A stretch of DNA of 64,000 nt from Gnetum montanum (lineage: Eukaryota; Streptophyta; Gnetopsida; Gnetales; Gnetaceae). The notes under the pieces were generated by a model. That model made no database searches, was not told the origin of the DNA, and saw nothing but the letters and a program-made list of their open reading frames with translations. The stretch covers positions 99,521 through 163,520 of the forward strand of contig MNCI01002917.1 of assembly GCA_015680685.1 (NCBI GenBank). The letters are read 5' to 3'. Positions 25,525 through 37,113 of this stretch are shown here, piece after piece. Each line of letters opens with the position of its first letter. Position 1 is the first letter of the stretch. Made by a program: the position numbers and the translations under genes.

Positions 25525-27640
25525 TACCTCCACGACTAAATGAAAACTCATCCTTGAGTGTAGAAAAGGAGGAACAAGTTCATTACAACATAACATATTG
25601 GGTAGGTATGGGATTATTGACTAACATTACAAATTGACTTAGATGAAACAGACAGACTCTAAGTGCCCAAGTTTATGGAATTACAATTTTTACAACATTG
25701 GGTGTTCATGATAATAAGAGAAGTGAACACCTAGAGAACATTGACATCCAACACCTCTTGGTAGCAGAAGAATGAGAGAGAGAGAGAAGAGATCCAACGA
25801 TCATGAACGGTCCTCATTGTGTGGTACTGCTACATCAAACTTAGTAAAGATAGTTCTGCTTCCAATCCATGCTTTCCACTACAATCATAATAGAATCATG
25901 AATTAGTATGCAATGTATAACACATAACTATTAAATGTCTTGTCTCATCGATGGTTACACTAGGCTAGGTTGTGATTGTGGTTGATTGGTTCCTTGACTA
26001 GTATTGGTGGCAAAGTTGACAGATAGGGCAAATTAGACTAAGCAGTCCATTAAATTTGAAAAAGTTCAATACAAGAAAATATTTGAAGAGGGTATAAGAA
26101 TGCATAATAATGAAAAGAAGGATTCACTAAAACTATTGTGAATATGTGTACAATTGGATGTCATTAATGGGATAAACAAAAAGAATTTGATTGTAAGAGT
26201 CTCTAAGGGTAAAGAACTTAACTAACCCAACTAAAAGATATGCAAGTGGTTCCTTTCCAAAGTAGGCACAATCCTTTTTACCCTTTCATAACTTCAAACC
26301 AAAGAGTCCATGGGCTCTATGGATGATTAATGGTTATAGAAGGTTAAGTACAAAAACCCAAAAGAAACTAACTAAGAATTCCAACACATCAAACCAAGAC
26401 ATCGAATCAAGAACATGAAACCAGCAGTGAGGTGAGACATGGAAAGCATAGATGGATGAGAGAGAGAGTGGAATGGAGTTCCTAATTACAATCACATGAA
26501 GTCCCTTGTGGATTTTGTGGTCAAATGACTTGATAGGATCCATCCTTAGTCCAGACCAAAACCAACCACATTTAGTGACTTTGCATCAACATTCTAAGAC
26601 TAATCCATTCCCTGAGATACAAGAGTGCTCCCACAAAACAACCACTGTACCAAATTAGAGAAGAAGTAGGAAGTGAGGAAGGGCCTTAGTTAGAGGAGAC
26701 TAGTCCCATAACTAGTGCTTGTAAATCGTTTATTCTATCTAAGGGGTGTGCTTTGAATTCCCATTGTTTTTTTTTTCCTTTCTTTTGAAATGAGAACCAT
26801 ACCATGCAAAGATACATGCATTTATTTTGTCCAAGGGATGTGCTTTGGATCCTCATCTTTCTTTTCTCTTTTTTTTCTTCTTGATGAGAACCACACCATG
26901 CAAGGACTTATTCAACTTCCTTTTATTGGAGGACACGGAACGGTAAGAAATTCATGAAAACAAACTGCACCTAGGCAAATAGAAAAACACAAAGAATACT
27001 GAATCCCCTTGAAGCCACACCTTGTTCAGACCTTTGAATCCTTCCCAATTTTGGAAACTACCAAAGTCACAAATTTATTAAAGTTTTATTAATGAAAAAG
27101 GAACTGCACATTTCCAAAACAAGGAAAATCATAGAGTCTATGAATGGGTGAATGCTATGGACTCATTTCCTGTTACATGAAAAGAAACCATGTCCTAATT
27201 ATCTGTAACAAAATTCAAAACTAGAAACTAGAAACCAACAATCAAATAACATAAATAGTACATACCACCATCAAGTAACACATTACCAATGTACCTAGCA
27301 CTTATTAAAAAAAAGTTAGAAAATCATATCAAAATAAAAGAAAGTGTAAAATGTTCAAGAAATATCAAATGTACTAATGATGGTGTAAAAAAATTAGAAA
27401 ATATTAATAACATAAAAACAAAAAGATGTAAAATAAAGAATCTTTAAAACGAAAAAAAGTTATAAAAAAATGTTTGAAAATTTGAGGAACCAGTTGTATG
27501 ATTAGCATGAGTGGCCATCTTCCCACAACTAAGTTGAAAGGAGGAGATCCAAAATCTGGAGTGTGGTTGTCCATTAAATGAGGTGCTTGTTGTGTTAGCT
27601 AGCATATGCTCATGGAAAAGTTTAATTTGTTGGATATTGA
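25525..27640. other. Non-coding 3' region of element C
   Basis: Lies between the integrase end and the 3' LTR. Frames here are short and unconvincing, and I see no envelope-like ORF with a signal peptide or membrane anchor. Just inside the LTR the minus strand reads 'cgtggaggta', a weak candidate polypurine tract. Short GA runs occur near 25770 and 26460. Confidence 0.5.
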
Positions 27641-27649
27641 TCAGCTATT

Positions 27650-28780
27650 TCTTGTTTAGGCTCTTAGGTTTATAGATCATCGTGGCCCTTGAAGGAAAAG
27701 TTTCATAAATTATGTAAGGTTCTTTTCACAATGTTTGAAACTTAGTTTGTTGAGGTATGTGTGTAGGGTTCCAGTAAAGAACCTTGTCTCTTAGTTGAAA
27801 TTTGACTTTTCTAATTTTTAAGTCATGATGCTTTTTGTTACAAGCCTTGTGCAACTCATTAGATGATAGGGCCACTAATCGATTTTCATCTAATAGGTTG
27901 AGATTCATTAGTTGTTCTTTTTGGGCTAGACTCAAGTCAAGGTCAAGGTCATAAGCTGTTGAAAGTGCACAGAGTTCAGATTGAATAGGAAGTGTTGGTA
28001 GTTTTCCATACACAAACTCATAGGGAGAGTAGCCTATAAGAAATTTCCAATTTAAGCAATAGGCCCAAAGGGCATCATTTAGTTTTGTGTTTTAGTCCTT
28101 CCTATACTTGTTAAGAGTTATTGTTAGTATCCTTGTGATTTCCCTATGGGTAACCTCAACTTGACCATTAGCTTGGGGATGGTAAGGTGTTATGAGTTTA
28201 TGTTCAACCCCCAAGCATTACATGAGCTTCCAAAAAGTAGTGCCTGTAAAATGAGTTCCATTATCAAAAATTAATGCACGTGGCACACCAAACTTGTTTA
28301 CAACATTTTATTGTACAAACTGAGCAATAGTAGAGGATGTACAATCAATGATGGCTACTACTTCTACCCATTTCATACAATAGTTAATAGTGACTATGAT
28401 GTACACCTTTCCATTTAACATGGCCATGATGGAACCCATGAAATCAATGTCCTAGATGTTGAATTGTTCTAGTGGTTGAATCCATTGTTGAGGCCCCTCC
28501 ATCCGAGCAGTCATTCCACCATCTCATTGACATTATTCACAAGAGCAGACATAATGGTAAGCATCATTGAAGAGTGTTGGCCAATAGTACCCTACCATCA
28601 GGATCTTAATGGTCATGCATCTCCCAACATAGTGTCCTCCACAAGGACCTTCATGAGCATCTTGGAGAACACATAGTTGATTAGCATCAGGACACACCAA
28701 TGAACCAGGCCATTAATGTGCACCTTGTAGAGGTGTCTGTTGATTTCCATGAAGTGCTTTACCTAGTGAAGAAACTACTT
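27650..28780 (-). pseudogene. Integrase of element C
   Basis: The minus-strand frame at 27726-28013 is open for 95 residues. It begins M-Y-G-K-L-P-T-L-P-I-Q-S-E-L and ends with K-I-R-K-V-K-F-Q-L-R-D-K-V-L-Y, and it aligns residue by residue with 63535-63805 of the plus-strand element B. Upstream (28020-28780) lie decayed core and zinc-binding parts, with blocks equivalent to element B's W-A-Y and G-T-H-F motifs. Integrase inserts the cDNA; the multiple stops make this copy inactive. The terminal GPY/F module is expected around 27650-27725 and is poorly preserved. Confidence 0.75.
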
Positions 28781-28784
28781 TCTT

Positions 28785-29350
28785 CTAGTGATCCAACCCT
28801 TGTGGCATCTCCTGAGTGAGTAGATAGGTGAGAATGCCATCATACCATTTTGGCTCATTAGGCATTTGTTTAATTATAGCCCTAGCAAAAAGGAGTTCAT
28901 TAGGAAACATGTTAGAGAGTGGGCTTTCTTCCTTTTTGTCATCCCATCGCAGCCGAGACAAGTGATCAGCAACCATATTCTTAATGCCCTTTCGATCTAC
29001 CATCGTAAGACCAAATTCCTATAAGATCACCAACCATCGTATGACATGGGGACTCATTGTTGGCTTGTTCATTAGAAAGTGGATGGCACTATGGTTTGTG
29101 TGCACAAACACCTTGCATCCAAGCACATAATTCCTAAACTTCTCTAGAGCAAACACCACCACCACTAATTCTTTTTCTGTAGTGGTGTAGTTTAGTTGTG
29201 CATCCACAATGCTCCAGTTGTCGCAATGGATGTAGTATGGACATTTCTTGTTATCTAACTATGTTAGTACACCTTCCAAGGTATAATTTGATGCATCCAT
29301 CATGATATGAAATGGCTTGGACCAATCAAGTGCTTGTAGGATTAGAGTTT
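28785..29350 (-). pseudogene. RNase H and linker of element C
   Basis: Minus-strand pieces of the Ty3/gypsy RNase H. M-M-D-A-S-N-Y-T-L at about 29280-29310 keeps the first catalytic Asp. L-N-Y-T-T-T-E-K-E-L at about 29150-29200 keeps the second-site Glu. V-H-T-N-H-S-A-I at about 29080-29105 has Asn where Asp is usual (H-T-D-H). The following linker, L-S-R-L-R-W-D-D-K-K-E-E-S-P-L, lies at 28900-28965. RNase H removes the RNA strand from the hybrid during reverse transcription. Stops separate the pieces. Confidence 0.75.
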
Positions 29351-30540
29351 CTACAAGCTTTTCTTTTAGTTGCTGAAATGCTTTCTCACATTCTGTAGTC
29401 CAAATGAAGGGAGCAGCTTTCTTTGTCATCTCAACCAATAGTTTTGTGATCTTAGAGAAATTCTCTATGAATCACCGATAGTAGCTAGTATGTCTAAGAA
29501 ATGATCGAACATCTTTACTTGTTTCTAGCTAATGGGTTATTCCTTGGATGACCCTTATTTTTTCAGGGTCCACCTCAATTCTTTCTTGCAAGATTCTGTG
29601 CCCTAGTACAATGCCCTCCTAGACCATGAGATGACTCTTTTGCCAATTGGTTCACAAGTTGGTTTCAACACACCATTTTAGCACTTGCTGAAGGTAGTTG
29701 AGGGCTTGCTCAAATGTAGCTCAATAGGTGGAGAACTCATCCATGAAGACTTCCACACCACTACCGATCTGCTATTGAAAAATGCTTAAGATCAAGTGTT
29801 GGGATGTGGTAGGAGCATTGCATAGATCAAATGGCATCTTACAACATGCAAAAGTCCCCTAGGGACTCATGAATGTTGTTTTTGCTTAATCTTCTAGTGT
29901 AATTTGAATTTTGCTATAGCCACTATAACTATCTAGAAAATTGTATTAGCAATGTCCAGATATTATGTCAAGCACCTAGTTAACAAATGACAACAGAAAG
30001 TGATCCTTGAATGTTGCCATGTTCAATAGCCTGAAACTGATGCAAACCTACCACTTGCCACCTTTCTTTGGCACAATTACAAGTGGACTAACCCACTCAC
30101 TATCCGCAATGGGATAAATGAACCCTACCTTGAGGAGTTGCTCAATTTCTACCTTGATGATTTGCTTCAATTTAGAGTTCAACCACCTCTGTGACTGTCA
30201 TTTTGGCTTCATGGTTGAGTTAGTGTAGATGCAATGCTGGCATATCCTAGGATCAATCCCTATGAGTTTAGGATATGACCAAGCAAAAGCTACTGACCAT
30301 CTTTCAACTTCTTTCAACAGTATCTTTTTTTGTTCTAGAGCAAGTTTTGCATTCATTATAACTAGCTTTCCATTCTTCAAAAATACATTTTGCATTTTAG
30401 CTGGTAACATTCTCAAATCAAGGGGCCCTTGTTTGAATTTGTTAGGAATTTCCAACTCTCCCCAGTGAGTATCATCATTTGTATCATTGGAGTTGATGAT
30501 GAACTTGCTCGAGTTCATCCATGGTTGTGACATACGCACA
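29350..30540 (-). pseudogene. Reverse transcriptase of element C
   Basis: RT relic on the minus strand. The N-terminal part has the 'KW..AF.W...L.GI.P..C.H.I' lead-in (30198-30539), then V-S-P-L-V-I-V-P-K-K near 30060-30100. The catalytic block at 29736-29747 reads F-M-D-E instead of the usual Y/F-x-D-D. Element A shares this change, whereas element B has F-M-D-D. RT copies the element RNA to DNA. Frames are interrupted by TAG and TGA stops, mostly explicable by C-to-T or G-to-A changes. It overlaps no host gene. Confidence 0.8.
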
Positions 30541-30695
30541 TGTTAGGCTCTCAGTTGGTTCCATGCAAAGTGTGCTACTTTCTAAATCAGTGGTTAGCCA
30601 TTGGGTGCCATCCTATTTTGTGGTTGTTGCATACAAACACCTTTGAATTTTTACTTTTGGCACACATTGTTTGTATGCAGAGATAGATGCTTGCT

Positions 30696-31420
30696 TTATA
30701 GCCCATAGTTTCTACACACAATTACACCCACTATCGTTGTACGCGATGCATGGAACTCTCTTCTTCTCAATCTTTCCAAATGCATTTTCTTTAATATCTC
30801 CAAGGAAAGATCTCTAATGCCCATTCTTACATTGACAATGCTTAGCCATGCCCTTCCCATTATGATTGGAAAATCCCCTTTGCAATTCTCCACTTTGATT
30901 ACCAGAAAATTGACAAGATAAGACCACCCACATATAATGGTCGCAATGTCTTCTACTAGTTCCAATGGAATAGTGATGGACTGGTTTGCCAATTCTAGTC
31001 TTATGTTGCTCTTCTTAAGAGGAGGAAGGTTCTAGGCAGTGTACATCTCATGAGAAATCAAACTAACACTAGAACCTGAATTGAGAAGAGCCTTGCACCA
31101 TTCATTCCCAACAATCTGCAAGTAAATGAGAGGACTTCCAAGATCAACCAGCTTCCTAGAAAGGTTTCCTACATGGATCCAATTAGACACAGTGTGAGTA
31201 AGCATTACGGTATGGATCCTTGGTAGAGTTTGGTTTGAAAGAGGCCCAAAGGTATTTAATATGGAGAAAGAGGCAAGAGCAAGGTTGTCAACCGTAGGTG
31301 TAGGTGAAGGCTTAGGTGGACTACATGATCGAAAGAAAGGTCTTTTCATTGATTGGACATTCAACCTCTCCAATTGATGATTGGGTTGCAAAGTAATAGC
31401 CCTCATAGCATTGCATTGTT
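30696..31420 (-). pseudogene. Protease region of element C
   Basis: Two minus-strand frames. The frame at 31032-31406 contains P-R-I-H-T-V-M-L-T and R-K-L-V-D-L-G-S-P-L-I-Y-L-Q-I. It ends with A-L-L-N-S-G-S-S-V-S-L-I-S-H-E-M-Y, an aspartic-protease active-site region in which the catalytic Asp is Asn. The frame at 30696-30992 continues with I-M-G-R-A-W-L-S-I-V, the counterpart of the 'LGRPWL' flap-side motif. Elements A and B show the same order, with L-D-L-G and L-N-S-S at the active site respectively. Confidence 0.75.
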
Positions 31421-31499
31421 GTGTTTGAGTGGGAAATTCCCCCTACATTGGTGAAGTAGGTGATAGTTATGCAACTAGAGGAGGAGTATGTGTAGGGAC

Positions 31500-33734
31500 A
31501 TGAGGAGGATAAGGATAAGATGCGATATCCCTTCTTTCATGTGGCGAATGAGCTTGGTAATAATCTGAAGGTGGTAGTGAGGCTAGAAATTAAAAATGTG
31601 ACTGAAGGAGTCACATGGAGACATGGGTTGCTACACGTGGTAACCATATGGATTAGGCTGTCAATAAGGGTATTATTGCCTTGGCGATGCAAACACCCAT
31701 GATTGTGGTTGCTGCCATTATTGATACTATTCATACAGTTGTGGTGGAGCTCCACTTGGATAGTATAGTTGTTGCTGATGGAATTGCTTGAGATTACCTT
31801 GAGGATAAGGAAACCTTCTAGATGTTTGCCTTTGTGTAAGTCATGGATGTAAGGCATACATCCTAGACTCCTATAAATGTGATACAATGGGGAAACATCC
31901 CTTAGGATGTTCGTACTAATAAACGTCACACCCATGATCATCATCTAATTCACTATCCACAACCTCTTCTATTGTAGCAATCTTGTCCTTACCTTTGTAA
32001 TATGCATGTTCAACTTCCTTGCTTCTCCTACACTCATGCTCACTACTTTGTTCCTTGGACTCCTTAGCAATTTTGAGAACAACTTAGAATCTATTATTCA
32101 TTAAGTCGCTTAACTGATCAACCTTGTTTGTAAGTTCATATTGGAATTTTTGGAGTAGCAAGGCTTTCTTATGCACCCCCTCATCAAATACAAACTCATC
32201 CTCACTATCACAGAATCGAACCTCCCTCTTGTGAATGGAAGGATCATGGTTATACTCTTTTGCACTTTTTCTTTTTCTAAGTTCACCCTCCTCTTTAGTG
32301 ACCTACTCTGTTAATCTTTGTATTTGACAATCGCCCTTGGGCATAGACACTAAGGGTTTTCCTCATTTCATTGTGAACCCCATCTACAATGTGGCGAAGT
32401 TGAACCAATTGAGAATAACCATGGCCAAAACATTTATGCATTAAGGCGTAGTATCAGCCAATGGCAGCATCCAAGGGTTTTTGTGTTCCTTGTTTCCACT
32501 CTTGAATTTTCTTCCTTAAGTTGGACACTCTAGATTACATTTGATCCTTATCATTGAACAACTCAAGCATGGTACTCCATCATCTAATAGATTCTGGCTC
32601 TAAGGACCAGTACTAGTTTTCTTCTTCCTTGATGAGTGTCCCGGGGAACAACTTCAAGTTTTGTCACTCATTTTCTATGTTTTGCAAGGCACATACATCT
32701 TGGAAAGCTTGAAGATGATTCTGTAGATCAGAGTTATATCCTTCTTCAAATTGAGGAATATTGTTCATGTCTAACTGTTTGATCCAACTATACTTCACAT
32801 GCCTTGTTGGAATTCTGACTACCTCTACAATGTTAAGCATACTTTAGGTAGCAAATAAATGCTCATTGAGGCCTTGATCATGGTGCTTATGATGCCCTCT
32901 ACCACCCCTTTGTTCATGACGATGTGCCTTTCTTGAATGTCTGCATCCTTGATCTTGTCTATCCCGATGGTCCCTTTGATTATTTTGGTCCTATCAATTG
33001 TTTCATTCATTTTGATCACCTCCATCATGGTCTCACCTTTTGCAGTCACAGTTAGAGCCAAAAGAAGAAGAAGATAACGAAGGAGAAGAGGAAGGAGAAT
33101 GATCACCATCACAGTGCCTACTATCGTCTCTTTGGTAATCACGACCACGATCACGATCGTGCTTCTTGTTTGCATCCCTATCTTAACTTGCCCCTCTGGA
33201 TTCTTCTTTGCCATTGGATCCCTTGTTACCAAAATCAGGATTGTGAACTGTGGAGTGCAAACTCTAATTTCAACCTTCATCACTAAAGTCAAAGAGAGGA
33301 GTTTCACTAAATGAAAAACCCCTAAAGAAGGGTTCCCCACTAGCTTGTTGGTGTAATAGAAATGGAGAATCGTTAAGTCCTTTTCCCTTCAAAAATTCAT
33401 AGTGTTGCTCTAGCTGTCGATCCCACAAGTGTTGTGCTTTGATGGGATGATAGTCCCTAGCATTAGCATCTTTCACAATATGCTCCCCATGCCAGTCTTG
33501 AAGACCAAATCATGCAAGCATTTGATAGAGCATTGCAGGAGCAACATGATCGAGTGGCAAAACAATGTTTCCCTCCATGTCACGCCACTGTAGGTGTTCA
33601 TCCTAATGTAGGATGAAGGTGAAGTTTGGCATGTACTCATCAAGATGAGTATATATAATTCGATACTGTTGAGGTTTTGGTGGATTAACTCTATTAGCCT
33701 TGGGCAGAGAAGCGCTCATGTGAGAAGAAGACAT
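31500..33734 (-). pseudogene. Gag of element C
   Basis: Starts at the ATG on the minus strand at 33734 (M-S-S-S-H), shared in form with elements A (54222) and B (57849). The N-terminal part has the family signature Y-T-H-L-D-E-Y and F-T-F-I-L-H, then W-R-D-M-E-G-N-I. At 33270-33476 follows D-Y-H-P-I-K-A-Q-H-L-W-D-R-Q-L. At 32830-33330 is a low-complexity Arg/His/Asp region that opens long frames on both strands. The C-terminal linker (31500-32000) carries the G-C-M-P-Y-I-H-D-L-H motif found in element B. Several stops and frame changes are present. Confidence 0.75.
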
Positions 33735-33875
33735 TTTCAATTAGCGAATAAAAATCACGCTGTGCTTTGAAAATTTGTTGTAGTAATTGTAAAATAAGAT
33801 ATGGCTTGAAGGTTTATTCCAACAATTTAAATACTTTTCACTAGGTCCTAGATAGCACACAAAATAACAAATAGG

Positions 33876-33893
33876 TCCCTGGCAACAGTGCCA
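33876..33893 (-). promoter_or_regulatory. tRNA-Asp primer-binding site of element C
   Basis: Plus strand TCCCTGGCAACAGTGCCA, one base inside the 5' LTR. It equals the 3' end of plant tRNA-Asp (TCCCCGGCAACGGCGCCA, from memory) except at three positions, all at CpG sites in the tRNA sequence. This is where minus-strand DNA synthesis would start. Confidence 0.85.
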
Positions 33894-33894
33894 A

Positions 33895-34537
33895 TGATGA
33901 GCGGTGAGGTACGCCTACANTTATGAATTTGGTCACCTACAACAAGAATGAAGAGTAGAGTAACTTAGAATCTAACTTCTTTACTGCCTATCTAGTCTAA
34001 CACAAGTAATCGTCCCACTTTCCTGAACACATATAACATTGTTGGACTACCAAACGTTAAGCGTTGCTGGGTTACCAAGTACTATATGAATGCTCAAAGT
34101 GGTTGTGCTTGCATTTATTAATTGCTAAAAATAAATTGCTTAATTCAAATGCATTAAAAGAAAGAGCAAGAAAGTAAAATGCAATAAAGAAAATATTAAG
34201 CTATTTTCAATGCTACAAGGATTGTCAAAAGAGTTTGTTTTATTCCCATCACACTGTTGGTCTTAGGTACATTAGTGCTCGAACAAAGAACCATACACAC
34301 TTAGACTCCTTCTGTGGGCACTCAAAAAAATTCTAACTTTGAAGAAAAGAAATGACAAGAGCTTCATTACTTTGACTAGGAAAGACCAAAAATTGACTTT
34401 AAAATTGGAGCCCAAGCATGGTATTTATAGCCTTGGGGTATACACCCCAACGTCGTGTAAGCAACGTCGCATACATGACATCGTGGCTTCGATTTTGTGT
34501 ACATGAAGTCAGAGTCGACATAAAATGTGACTCATCA
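33895..34537 (-). repeat. 5' LTR of element C, with an N at 33920
   Basis: 643 bp, TGATGAG to CTCATCA on the plus strand. TATAAATA (minus strand) lies at 34422-34429. The N at 33920 sits exactly where about 200 bp present in the 3' LTR is missing, so the true LTR is probably about 840 bp. Confidence 0.9.
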
Positions 34538-34542
34538 CTACC

Positions 34543-35460
34543 TTTATTCTACAAAAATGAGGCAAATCAAAATTTTTTCTTCTTCTTTCCAAGTTTAAAT
34601 TACTCCAAAAATATCAAACATTGTTAAAAACCCAATAATATATAGTGTAGCCATTTTAATGGCAATATTACCATATATATTTAGGAATCCATAGTGTAAA
34701 GTGTTTAGGAAATTTTTGAAAATGTTTAATTACTATAATATAATTTTCATTTAGAAAAGCTACCTTTCCCTATGCTCATACTACTTTTGCCTTTTTCTAT
34801 TATTCTGTTTTCTTTGCAAGCTCTTCTTTAGTTAGATCTTCATTTATCCAAAAAATTTTTCATTTCAAGTTGCTATGATTGTTGAAAAACTGAATTTCAT
34901 AATAATAGGACATGGTTTTTCATCTTTGAATCTTGTGCAATAACCAACCAAGATTGTATTAGGCAAGATGTTGAGGTGCATTGTTTTTGTTATAATATCA
35001 TGAATAACATTTTTCAAAATGTCTTTTTTGTTTAGACTTTCTAGAACCCAAGCAATAAGATATTTTCAACTCTTTTTGTTTTTAACACATTGATGAATTG
35101 CTTCAACAATTGTTTCTTACTTTGCAATTATGTTACATATAATTTTTTGATTAGAGTTTAAAGTTTTACTCGTTATTTTTTGCTCTATTATCTATTCTAT
35201 TATCATTTGTTGTTGTGCCATCATAGCTTTTAGTTGATTAAACATTGGCTTTTGCTTTGTAGCTATAATGTTCATGGTATGAATGCGATTTTCAAAGTCA
35301 TTATTATGTTGATTCATTACCATTGTTTGTTGTCTTATTAGGTTTTTTTTCCCGATTTTCTAGTGTTTATTTACACCATTTCTTTAATTTGAATAACCAT
35401 TTCTTACCTATCTTTAAGAATTTTTTGCCTTTTAAGGCTTTTAGTTGAATGACAATATAA
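34543..35460 (-). pseudogene. LINE ORF1 relic (right of the inserted gypsy element)
   Basis: Minus-strand reading in order: a Gln/Ile-rich heptad-like segment (about 35060-35330), compatible with the ORF1 coiled coil; then V-L-E-S-L-N-K-K-D-I-L; C-T-R-F-K-D-E-K-P-C-P-I-I-M-K-F at about 34890-34940; and N-E-D-L-T-K-E-E-L with A-x-G-K-V-A-F-L-N-E-N-Y-I-I at about 34740-34860. The 'F-K-D-x-x-P-x-P-I-I-x-K-F' and 'N-E-D-L-T' order resembles the RNA-binding and C-terminal parts of L1-type ORF1 proteins. Frames shift and stop. ORF2 sequence of the same strand resumes at 24688 on the other side of element C. Confidence 0.55.
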
Positions 35461-36180
35461 TGTAAATTTAGTAACTAATGCTAGAACCTTAGAAAACCTT
35501 TTGCAAAATTCATATCCTTTGCACAACCTCTAAAAACCCTCTATGTATGTAACCTTGAAAAACCTTTGATTCTCCTCCTCGAAAAATGTTGCAAAAACCC
35601 TTGGTAAAGCTTTAAATCCTTTGTACAGCCCAAAGTTACGATCCTAGTAAAAATGCCATATATTAAGGGATAGAATCACTCGGTGACCACACAGGGGCGC
35701 TTAAAACATCTTTAACAAATGCTAGAAAAGCAACGTATCCCCTTTCCAAAGGGAGTGAAGAAAAATATCTTCTACCAAGAAAAATGGTCAAAAATGGTCA
35801 TGGCTTGAGATGAGAGCTACTAATAAAAATCACTTTTTGGTGGGTGCAGCCTGTTCGTTCATTCATTCAGTAAAAGTTCAATACCTACCAAGCAAACTGG
35901 GTAGAAACTACCAAGTCGAGATACCGTAGGCCATGATCGAAGCCACAATCAGAGCAAGGTTCTTTCTTACACTTTCAAAATCCTGAATTCAAATTTTATA
36001 TATAGATTAGATTCCCTCTGTGGTTGGTTGGAGCCATCCATGTCCCATTTTCACGGTCCTTGCATTCTTTGGCTTTTGAATTTGCAGTAGGTGGCGAATA
36101 GGTTTCAGCCACAGCGACATCGCTTTCTTTAATTACAGGCAGGGCCTGGTATCTGCACTTTGCAAGTTTGTTTGTTGGCG
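35460..36180. other. Transition from LINE 5' sequence to the RanGAP upstream region
   Basis: No gene. At 35480-35640 a short motif close to 'aaaacctttgcaaaa' recurs irregularly and may be LINE 5' UTR. From about 35850 base composition becomes less AT-rich and no transposon signature is seen, so the promoter of the RanGAP gene probably starts here. Confidence 0.35.
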
Positions 36181-37113
36181 GGCGTCCGCTCTAACAGGTA
36201 GTAGTTTTCATTTAGCAGCTTAGCATTCCATTGCACTGTTTACATTTTCATTTTCATTTTCATTTTCGTATTGGTATGGGATTGTTAAAACCCTAATGTC
36301 ATCGATCGATTTTACCGCATCATGACCTAGGCGGCCAGCGTTTCTGGCCGATCGTCTCGAGGATTTCTTTCGGACGAGCTTAACGGTTTGCGAGGATGTT
36401 TCGAATTCCAGGAAGATTCCGATAACGCCAAAACCCTAAAGCTGTATCTATCCTCAAGTTTTCCCCGGATTGTGAATCTGTTTGATAAATATATGCGTGT
36501 GTAGTTTTAATATAAATATTTGAACGTCAGACTTCCTTTGAAATGCAGAGCTTTGTTCTGCCGGCGTATTAGGGCATCCGCTGATAGGCTTTTCACGATC
36601 ACCTCGCCGCCGTTATCGCAAAGGAATCCGGTAATATTTTGCTTCACTCAAAATAATATTCTGTTATCCGTCTGGAAATTGGAGCTTTTGGAATTTGGAA
36701 TGAGACATTCCTACTGCTATTGCGTCACCAGCTTTCTCAAAAATATCTTCTGGCGAGGCTGGCGATAAAGTATTTCAGGCCGTTTATGCAAGGAGAACTT
36801 TTCATAACTTGAAGAAGTGGGATAGGCTTTGTATTTCGTCGTGATAGCGATTTTTCTTTATTACCTTCGTATCTACTTGAACGAGTTCCGTATCAGTTTT
36901 TACCCGACTGTATTTACAGAAATCGCGCTCGTATGTCGCATTTTCTGTTGCATTTGAAGTAGCTTGATTTTTTCTGACCAATGAATTTGAATTTCTGTTT
37001 TCTTTGTTATTTGTCTTTATATTTGAACGATAAAATTTCCCCATGCTTGTCCACTACAAGCATTTGATTTGACGTAGCTGTTTTTGCAGAGCAGGGCTTT
37101 TAAGCTGTCAGTC
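36180..37113 (+). promoter_or_regulatory. Probable RanGAP 5' leader with introns and two telo-box motifs
   Basis: An acceptor 'tttttgcag' ends at 37089, 24 bases before the ATG, so the coding exon appears preceded by a leader intron. A possible small leader exon lies at 36549-36631, between 'aaatgcag' and 'ccg|gtaatat'. A possible upstream donor is 'ctaacag|gtagt' at 36197/36198. The motif AAACCCTAA occurs at 36288-36296 and 36431-36439; such telo-boxes are common in 5' regions of plant housekeeping and growth genes. Exon limits are inferred and need transcript data. Confidence 0.45.

Larger units (their letters stand above)
24694..34537 (-). mobile_element. Two-LTR Ty3/gypsy element of the TGATGAG family (element C)
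   Basis: About 9.8 kb element on the minus strand. The 3' LTR is 24694-25524 and the 5' LTR 33895-34537. The flanks are CTATC (24689-24693) and CTACC (34538-34542), a target duplication with one mismatch. Gene order on the minus strand is primer site, gag, protease, RT, RNase H, integrase, then about 2 kb of non-coding 3' sequence. The tRNA-Asp primer site and the domain sequences point to the non-chromodomain plant clade (Athila/Tat side) of Ty3/gypsy; the exact lineage is an inference. All genes carry stops, so it is non-autonomous now. It is inserted in a LINE. Confidence 0.93.

Noticed and set aside
25525-27640. Possible envelope-like gene in the 3' region of element C
   Set aside because: Only short frames, with no signal peptide, glycoprotein pattern or membrane anchor that persists.
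32825-33340. 171-residue minus-strand frame and a hydrophobic plus-strand frame
   Set aside because: The minus-strand frame is an out-of-register reading of the Arg/His/Asp-rich gag low-complexity segment of element C, and the plus-strand frame is its shadow.
36288-36439. AAACCCTAA motifs as an interstitial telomere
   Set aside because: Only two isolated copies, 143 bases apart and not in tandem; better explained as promoter telo-boxes.
37084-37113. In-frame upstream ATG extending RanGAP by ten residues
   Set aside because: It lies before the 'tttttgcag' acceptor ending at 37089, so it is probably intronic, and the shorter form gives the usual WPP N-terminus.
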